Assembly: GCA_900553065.1 (NCBI GenBank)
Contig: USBZ01000003.1
Span: forward strand, 1-64,000
DNA: 64,000 nucleotides
Reading direction: 5' to 3'
Origin: an uncultured Desulfovibrio sp.
GTDB lineage: Bacteria; Desulfobacterota; Desulfovibrionia; Desulfovibrionales; Desulfovibrionaceae
Part shown: one piece after another, positions 53,500 through 61,533 of the stretch
Numbering within the stretch: the stretch's first letter is position 1
Layout of the letters: each line of letters opens with the position of its first letter
The notes under the pieces: generated by a model
What the model saw: the letters and a program-made list of their open reading frames with translations, nothing else
Told to the model about the DNA's origin: nothing
The model's database searches: none
Program-made: the position numbers and the translations under genes

Positions 53500-54342
53500 T
53501 CAGGCGGGCACGGAGTCGAGATCGATGTTGAAGAGCCTTGCGGCGTTCTTGTAGAGCAGCTTATCGAGTACTTCGGAGTCGCCGAAAAGTTCCATGAACT
53601 TGTCCACGCAGGGCTTGAAGGGCATGAGCGGATAGGCGGAGCCGAAGAGGAAGCGGTCCTGCATGAAGCCCTTGGCCGCGGCCACGTAATCGGCGGTGCC
53701 CACGCCCGTGAGCAGATACATGTCGGGGCCGAGGAAGATGTTGGTCTGCCAGAAGCAGGCGCCGAGCAGCACCTGAGCCCACGGCCAGCCGCCGTGCGAA
53801 ACGTAGAAGTTCACGTCGGGGAAGTCGCGGGCGATGTTGGTGATGATCTTGGGATCGCTGTAGGAGGTGTCGGGGCCGGCGCGGCCGCCGATCATCAGCA
53901 TGACGGGAATCTTGTGTTCCGAGCACTTCTCATAGATGGGGTAGATGCGGCGGTCGTTGGCATACCACGGAGTGCTCATGGAGCCGGGTTCGATGTTCAC
54001 GCCCTTGAGCGGACCGTTGACCACATAGGTGTCGATGTCCTTTATGGCCTGTTCGCGGTCGGAGGGGTTGATGCCGGCAATGCCGATGAACTTTCCCTTG
54101 AAGTGCTTCACCATGTCCACCACGCAGTCGTTGCTGACATTGTAGCGGAAATGACCGTTGCGTCCGGGAGCGATGCCCATGCTGATGCCGGAATCTTCCA
54201 TTTCCTTCAGCATGAGGCTTTCGGACTTTTCCACAACGGAGGGCGGCGGAGTCATGCCCATTCTTGCGGTAACGCCGGTGGGATTCTGCACCTGTCTGAG
54301 AAATTCATCGTACATGGGCCTGCATCGGGCATCGATGATCAT
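53500..54342 (-). CDS. Amidohydrolase-fold protein A (metal-ligand-poor)
   Basis: The 280-residue protein is an amidohydrolase_2 (ACMSD-like) TIM barrel. The family's HxH at the start is R6-x-R8 here (MIIDARCRP). The beta-8 Asp is replaced (SAYP at 235-238), and the usual beta-5 His position is Met or Gly. Only the beta-6 His (H183 in SHGGWPW) remains. It shares the segment GPD-T-SYSDP with the two paralogues. ATG 54342 has AAGGAGAATACG upstream. It is the last gene of the operon. The activity may be hydratase, lactonase or decarboxylase without a bound metal; this is inference. Confidence 0.8.
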   Translation of the reverse strand: MIIDARCRPMYDEFLRQVQNPTGVTARMGMTPPPSVVEKSESLMLKEMEDSGISMGIAPGRNGHFRYNVSNDCVVDMVKHFKGKFIGIAGINPSDREQAIKDIDTYVVNGPLKGVNIEPGSMSTPWYANDRRIYPIYEKCSEHKIPVMLMIGGRAGPDTSYSDPKIITNIARDFPDVNFYVSHGGWPWAQVLLGACFWQTNIFLGPDMYLLTGVGTADYVAAAKGFMQDRFLFGSAYPLMPFKPCVDKFMELFGDSEVLDKLLYKNAARLFNIDLDSVPA

Positions 54343-54404
54343 GGCGTATTCTCCTTTTGAACGGCCCGTGCGCCGCTGCGCGGGACAGCGGCGCACGGGG
54401 AATA

Positions 54405-55268
54405 TCAGAGACCGAGCAGCTCGGCGGCGTTGTCGTAGAGCGAGCGCTGGAGGGCTTCGTATTCAAGGCCGCGTTCGTGCCAGTTTTCGATGCACTGGGC
54501 GAAGCCGCGGATGGGATAGCTCGAGGCGAACAGGAAGCGGTACTTCAGGAAGGAGTTGGCCGCGTGGGTATAGGCTTCGAACATGGGCATGTGACGCACA
54601 TAGAAGTAGGCGTCGGGGGAGAGGTAGACGTTCTTGCACAGCAGGGCGACGCCCACGGCTTCCTGCACCTTGGGCCAGCAGCCGTGCGCGAACACGAAGT
54701 TCACCTTGTTGAACTTGCGGATGAGAGGCAGCATGGGAGTGGGATCGGTGTAGGACAGATCGGGGCCGCCGTACACGCTCATGGTCACGCTGACGATGGC
54801 GCCGAGCTGCTGGCACAGATCGAGAATGGGTTCCATCTTGGGATCGTTGCCGTAGATGGCGGGGGCGTTCCAGCCCGGATCGATGGCTATGCCCTTGAAG
54901 CCCCAGTCGCGCACGCACTTTTCGATTTCTTCGAGAGCGGTGGGAGAGTGGGGGGAGATGCCGGCAAAACCGGTGAAGCGGCCGGGATATTTCTGAACGA
55001 GTTCGTAGACGTGGGCGTTGTCGGTATCGCCGTAGACGGGGCTGCCGGTCTGACGGCCCATGAGCACGCCGTGAACGACGCCGGCTTCTTCCATTTCCTT
55101 GACCATGAGATCCACATCGGCCAGATCGACGGAAGGCACGGGGCGACGTTCAAAACCGGTGGGACGGATGTCCTTGGGCGTCGCGGGAACGACGTTCTGC
55201 CAGTTCTTGACGATTTTCAGATCCATGAAGCTTTTGTAGGGCGGGCGGATGCGGAAGTCGATAACCAT
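54405..55268 (-). CDS. Amidohydrolase-fold protein B (metal-ligand-poor)
   Basis: The 287-residue protein is the middle paralogue. It starts MVIDFRIRPPYK, so again R6-x-R8 replaces HxH. H195 (AHGCWPK) is retained, the beta-8 site is SSYP (249-252), and GPDLSYTDP is present. AAGGAT is upstream of ATG 55268. It is 62 bases upstream of protein A and ~93 bases downstream of the TRAP binding protein gene. The closer similarity is to protein C, which has the same FRxRPPYK start. The operon suggests a substrate imported by the TRAP system. Confidence 0.82.
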   Translation of the reverse strand: MVIDFRIRPPYKSFMDLKIVKNWQNVVPATPKDIRPTGFERRPVPSVDLADVDLMVKEMEEAGVVHGVLMGRQTGSPVYGDTDNAHVYELVQKYPGRFTGFAGISPHSPTALEEIEKCVRDWGFKGIAIDPGWNAPAIYGNDPKMEPILDLCQQLGAIVSVTMSVYGGPDLSYTDPTPMLPLIRKFNKVNFVFAHGCWPKVQEAVGVALLCKNVYLSPDAYFYVRHMPMFEAYTHAANSFLKYRFLFASSYPIRGFAQCIENWHERGLEYEALQRSLYDNAAELLGL

Positions 55269-55361
55269 GAGAAAAATCCTTTGAAAAGAGAAAAGGCATG
55301 ATCCCTGTGGCGGGATCGGGAGAAAAACGAGGAGGGGCGGCATCTGCCGCCCCCTTGAGAC

Positions 55362-56360
55362 TTACTTCAGCAGACCGGCTTCACGATAGTACTTTTCCGC
55401 GCCGGGATGCAGGGGAAGCACCATGTTGAGGGGCATCTTCTGAGGATCGAGGGTGTTCCAGGCAGGCTGGATGATGCCGAGTTCCTTGTAGCCTTCCACG
55501 AGGGACTTGGTGACCTTGTAGGCGTCTTCTTCAGACACGCCCTTGCGCATGATGAAGATGGAGGTGTCGGTCAGGCAGGGGATGTCCTTGCCCACGGCGC
55601 CGCCGAAGTAGGTGCCGGGCACAACGCCGATGCCGAGGCCGGACTTTTCGGCCACAGCCTTCAGAACCTTTTCGGAGATGGGCAGCCACTTGACGTCGGC
55701 GTTGAGCACCATTTCCTGAAGCTGGCTCTGTTCGCCGGGACCGACCTTGAAGACGATGTCGATGGTGCCGTCCTGCATGAGGCTGACGAGGTCGTTGTTG
55801 GACACGCCGGAAACATGACCGCCCCACTTTTCGATGTCGTCGTAGGTCAGGCCGTATTCGGCAAGAACGCGCTTGCCGATTTCATGCTGCATCTGTCCGG
55901 GCTTGCCGCGGTCGAGCTTGACGGGGAGCTTCTTTTCCAGAAGTTCGTCGAGGGAGTTCACGGGCAGCTTCTTGGAGCAGATCACGTGGAAGCGGCTGAC
56001 GTCCTGAATGTTGGCGATGGAGGTGAGGTTTTCCATCTTTTTCTTGTAGGGGGCGGTGCCGGTCAGAGCGGAGTAGGTGTTCAGGCTCTGCGTGACGGTG
56101 ATGTCGCCGGAGTTGGCTTCAAGGCGCAGGGGGTTGGAAGAGGAGGAACCCTGCAGAATGTTGAAGGTGCTGCCGGGGTAGCGGTCGTTCACCAGCTTGC
56201 CGAGACCGGCAAGACCGACGTTCCAGGTGCCGCCCATGTTGGCGCCGCCCACGGCGCGCAGGTTGACGGGCGACTTGTCTTCAGCGTAGCCGGAGGTCAC
56301 GCCTACGGTGAGGGCCAGAGCGAGAGCGGCGGCCGTGGAGAAGAGATGCTTGACGTTCAT
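55362..56360 (-). CDS. TAXI-family TRAP transporter substrate-binding protein
   Basis: The 332-residue protein has a Sec signal (MNVKHLFSTAAALALAL to SGYAED) and the TAXI pattern: LRAVGGANMGGTWNVG, NILQGSSSSNPLRL, DITVTQSLNTYSAL, LVSLMQDGTIDIVF. TAXI proteins bind organic acids or glutamate-like compounds in the periplasm and deliver them to a TRAP permease. ATG 56360 gives the signal peptide directly; the open frame upstream is antisense to the permease start and not a protein. The fused permease gene is 55 bases upstream. Confidence 0.9.
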   Translation of the reverse strand: MNVKHLFSTAAALALALTVGVTSGYAEDKSPVNLRAVGGANMGGTWNVGLAGLGKLVNDRYPGSTFNILQGSSSSNPLRLEANSGDITVTQSLNTYSALTGTAPYKKKMENLTSIANIQDVSRFHVICSKKLPVNSLDELLEKKLPVKLDRGKPGQMQHEIGKRVLAEYGLTYDDIEKWGGHVSGVSNNDLVSLMQDGTIDIVFKVGPGEQSQLQEMVLNADVKWLPISEKVLKAVAEKSGLGIGVVPGTYFGGAVGKDIPCLTDTSIFIMRKGVSEEDAYKVTKSLVEGYKELGIIQPAWNTLDPQKMPLNMVLPLHPGAEKYYREAGLLK

Positions 56361-56415
56361 AGTGTACTCCGTGTTTGAAGGTGGCATGAACCGTTTTTTT
56401 TCAGTCCTGCAGGTT

Positions 56416-58305
56416 TCAGCTTGCGGCGTTCTGCAGGCGCTTTTTGCGGAAGGTCTGGGAGAGAATGGCCACGAGCAGGGCCGACACGCCGATGGCGTCG
56501 CTGAACGCTCCGGGAATAAGCAGTGTGATGGCTGCAACCATGAGCACGGCGCGCTCCGGCCAGTTGGCTTCGATAAGGAACCAGCCCTGCACGGCGCCGG
56601 CGAGGCAGACCACGCCGACGAGCGCGGTGATGACGGCCATGATGACGACGGGCCATTCACCCATGAGCAGCATGGCGGGGTTGAAGATGAACACGAACGG
56701 CACGATGTAGGCGGCAATGGCCAGATAGAAGGCCGTCCAGCCGGTCTTCATGGGCTGCGCGTCGGCGATGGAGGCGCCGGCGAAGGCCGTCTGACAGGTG
56801 GGAGGCGTGATGCCGGAAGTGATGGCGAAGTACATCACGAACAGATGGGCCGCCAGTACGGGAACGCCGGTCTGCACGAGCACGGGAGCACCGAAGGTTG
56901 CCACGAGAATGTAGGCCGGAAGGCTGGGCAGACCGAGGCCGAAGAGCAGGCAGGCGATCATGAGGATGAGCAGGAACAGCGTCATGTTGAGCTGGGCCAG
57001 CGTGGTCATGATGTTCACGAAGCCGAAGCCGAAGCCCGTCATGGTGACGACGCCGATGATGATGCCCACGCAGGCGCAGCAGGCCGCGATCATGAGCATG
57101 TTGGAGGCGGTGCTTTCCAGAATTTCGAAGAACTTGCCGATGGTGAGTCGGGTGTCCTTGCGGAGGAAGGAGAGCACGATGGCGCTTGCCGTACCGGACA
57201 CGGCGGAGAAGACCACGCTTCTGCCGGCCAGCATGGTGGCGATGAGGATGACGAGAGGGGCGAGGTAATAGAGCTTCTTCAGGATTTCCTTTTTGGGAGG
57301 AATCATGTCTGCCGGTGTGGTGCCGATGTTGGAACGATATGCCTCGAAATGAATCATCATGAAGAGGCTGGCGTAGTAGAGTACGGCGGGAAGAAGAGCG
57401 GCCTTGCAGACTTCCAGATAGCTCACGTTGGTATATTCGGCCATGACGAAGGCGATGGAGCCCATGACCGGAGGCATGATGAGGCCGCCGGAGGAGGCCA
57501 CAGCTTCCACGGCACCGGCAAAGTGCGGCTTGTAGCCGACCTTCTTCATGAGCGGAATGGTGAAAATACCGGTGGCGTAGACGTTGGCTACCGCGGAACC
57601 GGACACGGAACCGAACAGGGCGGAACCGAAAATGGCCGCCTTGGCCGGGCCGCCCTTGGCGTTTTTGGTGAGCAGGCAGACGATGTCGATGAACACGCTG
57701 GAGAAACCGACCTTATCCAGTGTGGCACCGAAGAGAATGAACAGGAAGATGACGCTGGCGGACGCACCGATGGAGGAGCCCCAGATGCCGTCGCTCAGCA
57801 GGTACAGCGATTCGATGATGCGGTCGGTTTCAAGGTACAGATGACCGAGGTTGCCGGGAAGCAGGTGTCCGAAGAAGGCGTAGGCGAGGGCCACGAGGGT
57901 GACGATGACGAGCGACCAGTCGGACACGCGGCGCACGGCTTCCATGATGCAGAAGCACAGGCCTGCGCCCAGAATGACCTGATAGGTTTCTACTTCGTCG
58001 ACCTGTGGCATACGCTCGGACAGTTCAGGCTCATAGATGGCGATGTATCCGCAGGCGACCACGCTGAAGGTCAGAAGGAAAATGTCCCAGGCCAGAACCC
58101 AGAGAGGTTCGGGGCGGGGATGTTTCTTCCATTCGTGCACCGGCGGGCGCCAGAGGAAGATCAGCGCGAGAATAATACCCACATGTACGGAGCGGATGAC
58201 CATGGGATCGAGGATGAAGATGCCCAGCGATGTACACAACTGGAAAATGCACAGCAGCGTCGCCAGTACGAGGATGATGGGTCTCAGTTTTTTACGCTCA
58301 AACAT
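56416..58305 (-). CDS. TRAP transporter fused permease (DctQM type)
   Basis: The 629-residue membrane protein combines the small four-helix subunit (residues ~1-150) and the large DctM-like twelve-helix subunit. The large part has GLIMPPVMGSIAFVMAEY, GLGLPSLPAYILVA and TSGITPPTCQTAFAGASIA. This fused form is the usual partner of TAXI binding proteins. ATG 58305 has AGGAGACAGC upstream; a further 18 codons in frame would overlap the preceding gene. It drives uptake by Na+ or H+ symport across the inner membrane. Confidence 0.92.
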   Translation of the reverse strand: MFERKKLRPIILVLATLLCIFQLCTSLGIFILDPMVIRSVHVGIILALIFLWRPPVHEWKKHPRPEPLWVLAWDIFLLTFSVVACGYIAIYEPELSERMPQVDEVETYQVILGAGLCFCIMEAVRRVSDWSLVIVTLVALAYAFFGHLLPGNLGHLYLETDRIIESLYLLSDGIWGSSIGASASVIFLFILFGATLDKVGFSSVFIDIVCLLTKNAKGGPAKAAIFGSALFGSVSGSAVANVYATGIFTIPLMKKVGYKPHFAGAVEAVASSGGLIMPPVMGSIAFVMAEYTNVSYLEVCKAALLPAVLYYASLFMMIHFEAYRSNIGTTPADMIPPKKEILKKLYYLAPLVILIATMLAGRSVVFSAVSGTASAIVLSFLRKDTRLTIGKFFEILESTASNMLMIAACCACVGIIIGVVTMTGFGFGFVNIMTTLAQLNMTLFLLILMIACLLFGLGLPSLPAYILVATFGAPVLVQTGVPVLAAHLFVMYFAITSGITPPTCQTAFAGASIADAQPMKTGWTAFYLAIAAYIVPFVFIFNPAMLLMGEWPVVIMAVITALVGVVCLAGAVQGWFLIEANWPERAVLMVAAITLLIPGAFSDAIGVSALLVAILSQTFRKKRLQNAAS

Positions 58306-58346
58306 GCTGTCTCCTGAAGAAAAAGGCGTTTCGGGTGAAGGTTCGT

Positions 58347-60287
58347 CTACAGCCTGCATGCCGCCTGCCGTGCGGCATGGATGGCATCCATGATTTTTCC
58401 GGGCTTCACGCAGTCGCCCAGCGGAATGAAGGGCAGATCGGCGGCGGCCAGTTCACGGCACAGTGTGTTGTCGGACTTGTAGCCGAGGGCAAGAATGATG
58501 CTGTCGTACGGGGGAAGCACACGTTCGTTGCCGTAGCTGTCGCGGACGGAGACGATGCCGTTGCGCTCCAAGTCAACGACCTGTGTGTTGAGCAGAAATC
58601 TGGCGCCGTGTTCACGCAGGCTCTTCAGAAGGAATTTGCGCGCACGCGGATGCATGTCGGGAGCCAGTTCGGCACGAAGTTCAAGAATGGTCACGCTTTT
58701 TCCCTGAAGCGCGAGCTTTTCGGCGGTTTCGCAGCCCACGAGGCCGCCGCCGAGGATCAGCACATGACTGCCGGAGGGCGGATTGCGCAGGGCGTCTTCC
58801 GCGGTAACGGCCGCGCCGGAGGCGAGGGCCTCGGCGGCGAATCCGGGTCTGGCGGCGCAGCTTCCCGTGGCCACGAGCACGGCGTCGGCGTGCAGGTCGA
58901 TGAGTTCCTGCGTGGAAACGGCATGATCCGTCACCAGCGTGACTCCGGCCTTTTTCAGTTCATGAACATACCAGTTCTTCAGGCGGGTGAGCACGTCCTT
59001 GTGCGGAGGAAGGTCGGCCACGTTGAGCAGGCCCCCGGGTTCCTGTTCCTTTTCAAACAGGGTGACCTTGTGACCGCGCCTGGCGGCGGTAACGGCGGCT
59101 TCCATGCCGGCGGGGCCAGCGCCCACCACGATCACGTTCTTCACGGTTTTGGCGGGCGTCATGAGCATGATGCCTTCACGGCCCGTGCGGGGGTTCACGG
59201 CGCATTCCACGGGCTTTCTCTGGCCGAGGCGGCCGTTGCAGCCTTCGTTGCAGCCCACGCAGGGAAGGATGTCTTCATCGCGGCCTTCCGCCAGCTTGAC
59301 GGGCAGATCGGGATCGGCGATGAGCGCGCGGCCCATGGTGACCATGTCGGCCTGACCGGCGTTCAGAATGCGGTCGGCCGTGGCGCGGGTAAGGATGCGT
59401 CCGGCCACAGAAACCAGAGCTCTGCCTTCCATCGCGGCACGGATGCGTCCGGCGCTTCCGGCGTTCCAGCCTTCAGGCAGGCAGGGGGGCGGGCCGGTAA
59501 ATTCGTTGGTTTCCGCAAGACCCACGCTCACATGCACGAGGTCGATGCCGGCCTCGGCCACGTCGCGGGCGATGCGGCAGGAAAGATCCACGTCGATGCC
59601 GCCGGGCAGAAGTTCTTCGGAGCTCAGGCGGAAGAAGAGCACCATGTCGTCGCCCGCCGTTTCGCGGACGCGGCGGATGACTTCCAGCGGGAAGCGCATG
59701 CGTCCTTCGTAGGAGCCGCCGAATTCGTCGGTGCGCTGATTGAAAAGCGGCGACATGAACTGCGCGATGAGATAGCCGTGCGCGCCGTGAATTTCTATCA
59801 CGTCAAATCCGGCTTCCCTGGCACGTCTCGCGGCTTCGGCATAGGCGTCGATGAGCATGTAGATGTCTTCGGTGTCCAGCACGCGGGAATTGTCGTACGA
59901 CGTGCGGCCGGGAACGAACGAAACCAGCGGAATGGCCTGTCCGGAGGCATCGGGACGGACGAGTCGTCCGGCATGGTGGAGCTGGATGCCGGCAAGGCCT
60001 CCGGCCTGGTGTACGGCGTCCGTCAGATGGGACAGACCTCTGATGTAGTCGTCGGAAGCAATGCTGACGCCGGGGAAGTAGCTGCGGCCAGAATCATGGA
60101 CGCTGGTCGCTTCCAGCATGTTCAGTCCTACGCCGCCGAGGGCGCGGGCTTCGTGGTAGCGGATGAGCTTTTCACTGACTTCACCGTTTCTTCCGGCATA
60201 GTTCGTTACCATCGACGGCATGATGATGCGGTTGCGGAACGTGGTGCGGCGGATGGTCAGCGGGGAAATGACGCTGATGGTAGGCAT
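58347..60287 (-). CDS. Old-yellow-enzyme/Fe-S flavoprotein (2,4-dienoyl-CoA reductase-like)
   Basis: The 646-residue enzyme has an N-terminal FMN TIM barrel (PLTIRRTTFRNRIIMPSM, HGAHGYLIAQFMSPLFNQRTDEFGG), a [4Fe-4S] site with CVGCNEGCNG and a later Cys, and a C-terminal FAD/NAD(P)H domain (VVGAGPAGMEAA, HVLILGGGLVGCE). The architecture equals FadH, enoate reductases and bile-acid BaiCD/BaiH, which reduce C=C bonds next to carbonyls. GAAAGTTC precedes ATG 60287. As the second gene of the operon it probably reduces an unsaturated intermediate made from the imported compound. Confidence 0.9.
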   Translation of the reverse strand: MPTISVISPLTIRRTTFRNRIIMPSMVTNYAGRNGEVSEKLIRYHEARALGGVGLNMLEATSVHDSGRSYFPGVSIASDDYIRGLSHLTDAVHQAGGLAGIQLHHAGRLVRPDASGQAIPLVSFVPGRTSYDNSRVLDTEDIYMLIDAYAEAARRAREAGFDVIEIHGAHGYLIAQFMSPLFNQRTDEFGGSYEGRMRFPLEVIRRVRETAGDDMVLFFRLSSEELLPGGIDVDLSCRIARDVAEAGIDLVHVSVGLAETNEFTGPPPCLPEGWNAGSAGRIRAAMEGRALVSVAGRILTRATADRILNAGQADMVTMGRALIADPDLPVKLAEGRDEDILPCVGCNEGCNGRLGQRKPVECAVNPRTGREGIMLMTPAKTVKNVIVVGAGPAGMEAAVTAARRGHKVTLFEKEQEPGGLLNVADLPPHKDVLTRLKNWYVHELKKAGVTLVTDHAVSTQELIDLHADAVLVATGSCAARPGFAAEALASGAAVTAEDALRNPPSGSHVLILGGGLVGCETAEKLALQGKSVTILELRAELAPDMHPRARKFLLKSLREHGARFLLNTQVVDLERNGIVSVRDSYGNERVLPPYDSIILALGYKSDNTLCRELAAADLPFIPLGDCVKPGKIMDAIHAARQAACRL

Positions 60288-60401
60288 GAACTTTCCTGTG
60301 TTTTGTATGTGAATCCGTTCTGCGGGAGCGCCCTTGCGCAGGGGGAGAGCCTGGGCGCTCCCGCAGAAAGTGTGCCCGCATGGGAGCGGGGGCAGGGGAG
60401 G

Positions 60402-61253
60402 CTACATTTCGCCGAGCAGGCGTGCGGCGTTGTCGTGCAGGGTGTTTCTGAGCGCTTCGTCGGTGAAGGCTCTGCCCTTCCAGCCTTCCAGCGCCTGTTC
60501 CAGGCTGCGGACAGGATAGCTGGAAGCGTAGAGAATACGATACTTTAGATAGGTGTTGGCCGCAATGACGTATTCTTCGGAGAGCGGGAAGTTGTGGATG
60601 TACAGGTAGCAGTCGGGCATGAGGTACACGTTGGGGCAGCGGATGGCCAGAGCCAGAGCCTTGTGCACGTGAGGCCAGCAGCCGTGGGGAACGACGATCT
60701 TGAGCGAAGGATACTTCAGAGCGACGCGCTGAATGGGATCGGGATCGGAGTAGGACAGATCGGGTCCGAGCATGAAGCTGCTCGTAAGGGAGGCGATGAG
60801 GCCGAGTTCCTGACACTTGGCGTAGATGGGATCGAAGATGGGATCATCATAGAGCAGGGGCTTGCGGAGCCATCCGGCGTCGATGCCCACGCCGCGGAAG
60901 CCCAGAGCCGCGCACTTTTCGATTTCTTCCACCATGCCGGGCAGGTTGGGATTGACGCCCGCAAAGGGAATGAAGCGGCCCGGATACTTCTGGCTCAGTT
61001 CATGGATTTCGTCATTGTCCACAACGCCGAAGTTGTCGGCCTTTCTGCCCATGATGACGGCGCGTTCCGTGCCGGTCTCGTCCATTTCCTGAACGAACTT
61101 TTCGATGGAACCCTCAATGGCGGACACGTTGGGACGCTTGCCGATGGAAAAGATGGTTTCCTTCGTGGGATCGGTGTTGGGAGCAGACTTGCGGAAGTTG
61201 AACGTGTTCAGATAGCCCTTGTAGGGAGGACGGACGCGGAAGTCGATGATCAT
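60402..61253 (-). CDS. Amidohydrolase-fold protein C (metal-ligand-poor)
   Basis: The 283-residue protein is the first gene of the operon. MIIDFRVRPPYK shows R6-x-R8 at the HxH site. H190 (PHGCWPH) is kept, the beta-8 Asp is lost (SSYP at 244-247), and GPDLSYSDPD is present. AAAGGAACCGTC precedes ATG 61253. The mRNA leader from the sigma-54 promoter at 61374-61390 would be ~110 bases. Three conserved paralogues with the same substitutions argue for function, not decay. Confidence 0.82.
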   Translation of the reverse strand: MIIDFRVRPPYKGYLNTFNFRKSAPNTDPTKETIFSIGKRPNVSAIEGSIEKFVQEMDETGTERAVIMGRKADNFGVVDNDEIHELSQKYPGRFIPFAGVNPNLPGMVEEIEKCAALGFRGVGIDAGWLRKPLLYDDPIFDPIYAKCQELGLIASLTSSFMLGPDLSYSDPDPIQRVALKYPSLKIVVPHGCWPHVHKALALAIRCPNVYLMPDCYLYIHNFPLSEEYVIAANTYLKYRILYASSYPVRSLEQALEGWKGRAFTDEALRNTLHDNAARLLGEM

Positions 61254-61373
61254 GACGGTTCCTTTCAAAAAACGCCTTGCGGCAAAAAAGGTTGTGAAAT
61301 ATGTGACGGCATGTCGCGTCGGGCATGGGGTACGTGCTTGAAACAGGAGGCAGAAACGCCACACCCCCTATTA

Positions 61374-61390
61374 AGCAAAAGTCGTGCCAA
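61374..61390 (-). promoter_or_regulatory. Sigma-54 promoter of the amidohydrolase/TRAP operon
   Basis: The minus strand reads TTGGCACG-N4-TTGCT, equal to the RpoN -24/-12 consensus, with GG (61388-61387) and GC (61376-61375) 12 bases apart. The predicted start is near 61363. The divergent regulator gene encodes a sigma-54 activator with GAFTGA, which fits. Confidence 0.9.
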
Positions 61391-61436
61391 AATGCGTTAT
61401 TTTATAATATATTGTTTTTATAAGAAAAATTTTTTC

Positions 61437-61512
61437 AGTCCGGACTTTGTTCCTAAAGTCTCATGTTCATGGAATTGACATGTCTACACTTTGTATGTCA
61501 TCTTTGTGTACA
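61437..61512. promoter_or_regulatory. Candidate activator sites in the divergent region
   Basis: A 10-bp palindrome AGTCCGGACT is at 61437-61446. TGTCTACA (61481-61488) and TGTGTACA (61505-61512) are similar elements. CTTTGT occurs at 61445, 61489 and 61502. They lie about 70-150 bases upstream of the predicted sigma-54 start, the usual place for enhancer sites, and just before the regulator start, which suggests autoregulation. Confidence 0.4.
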
Positions 61513-61533
61513 TGGAGGTCAGCAGAGAACGTC

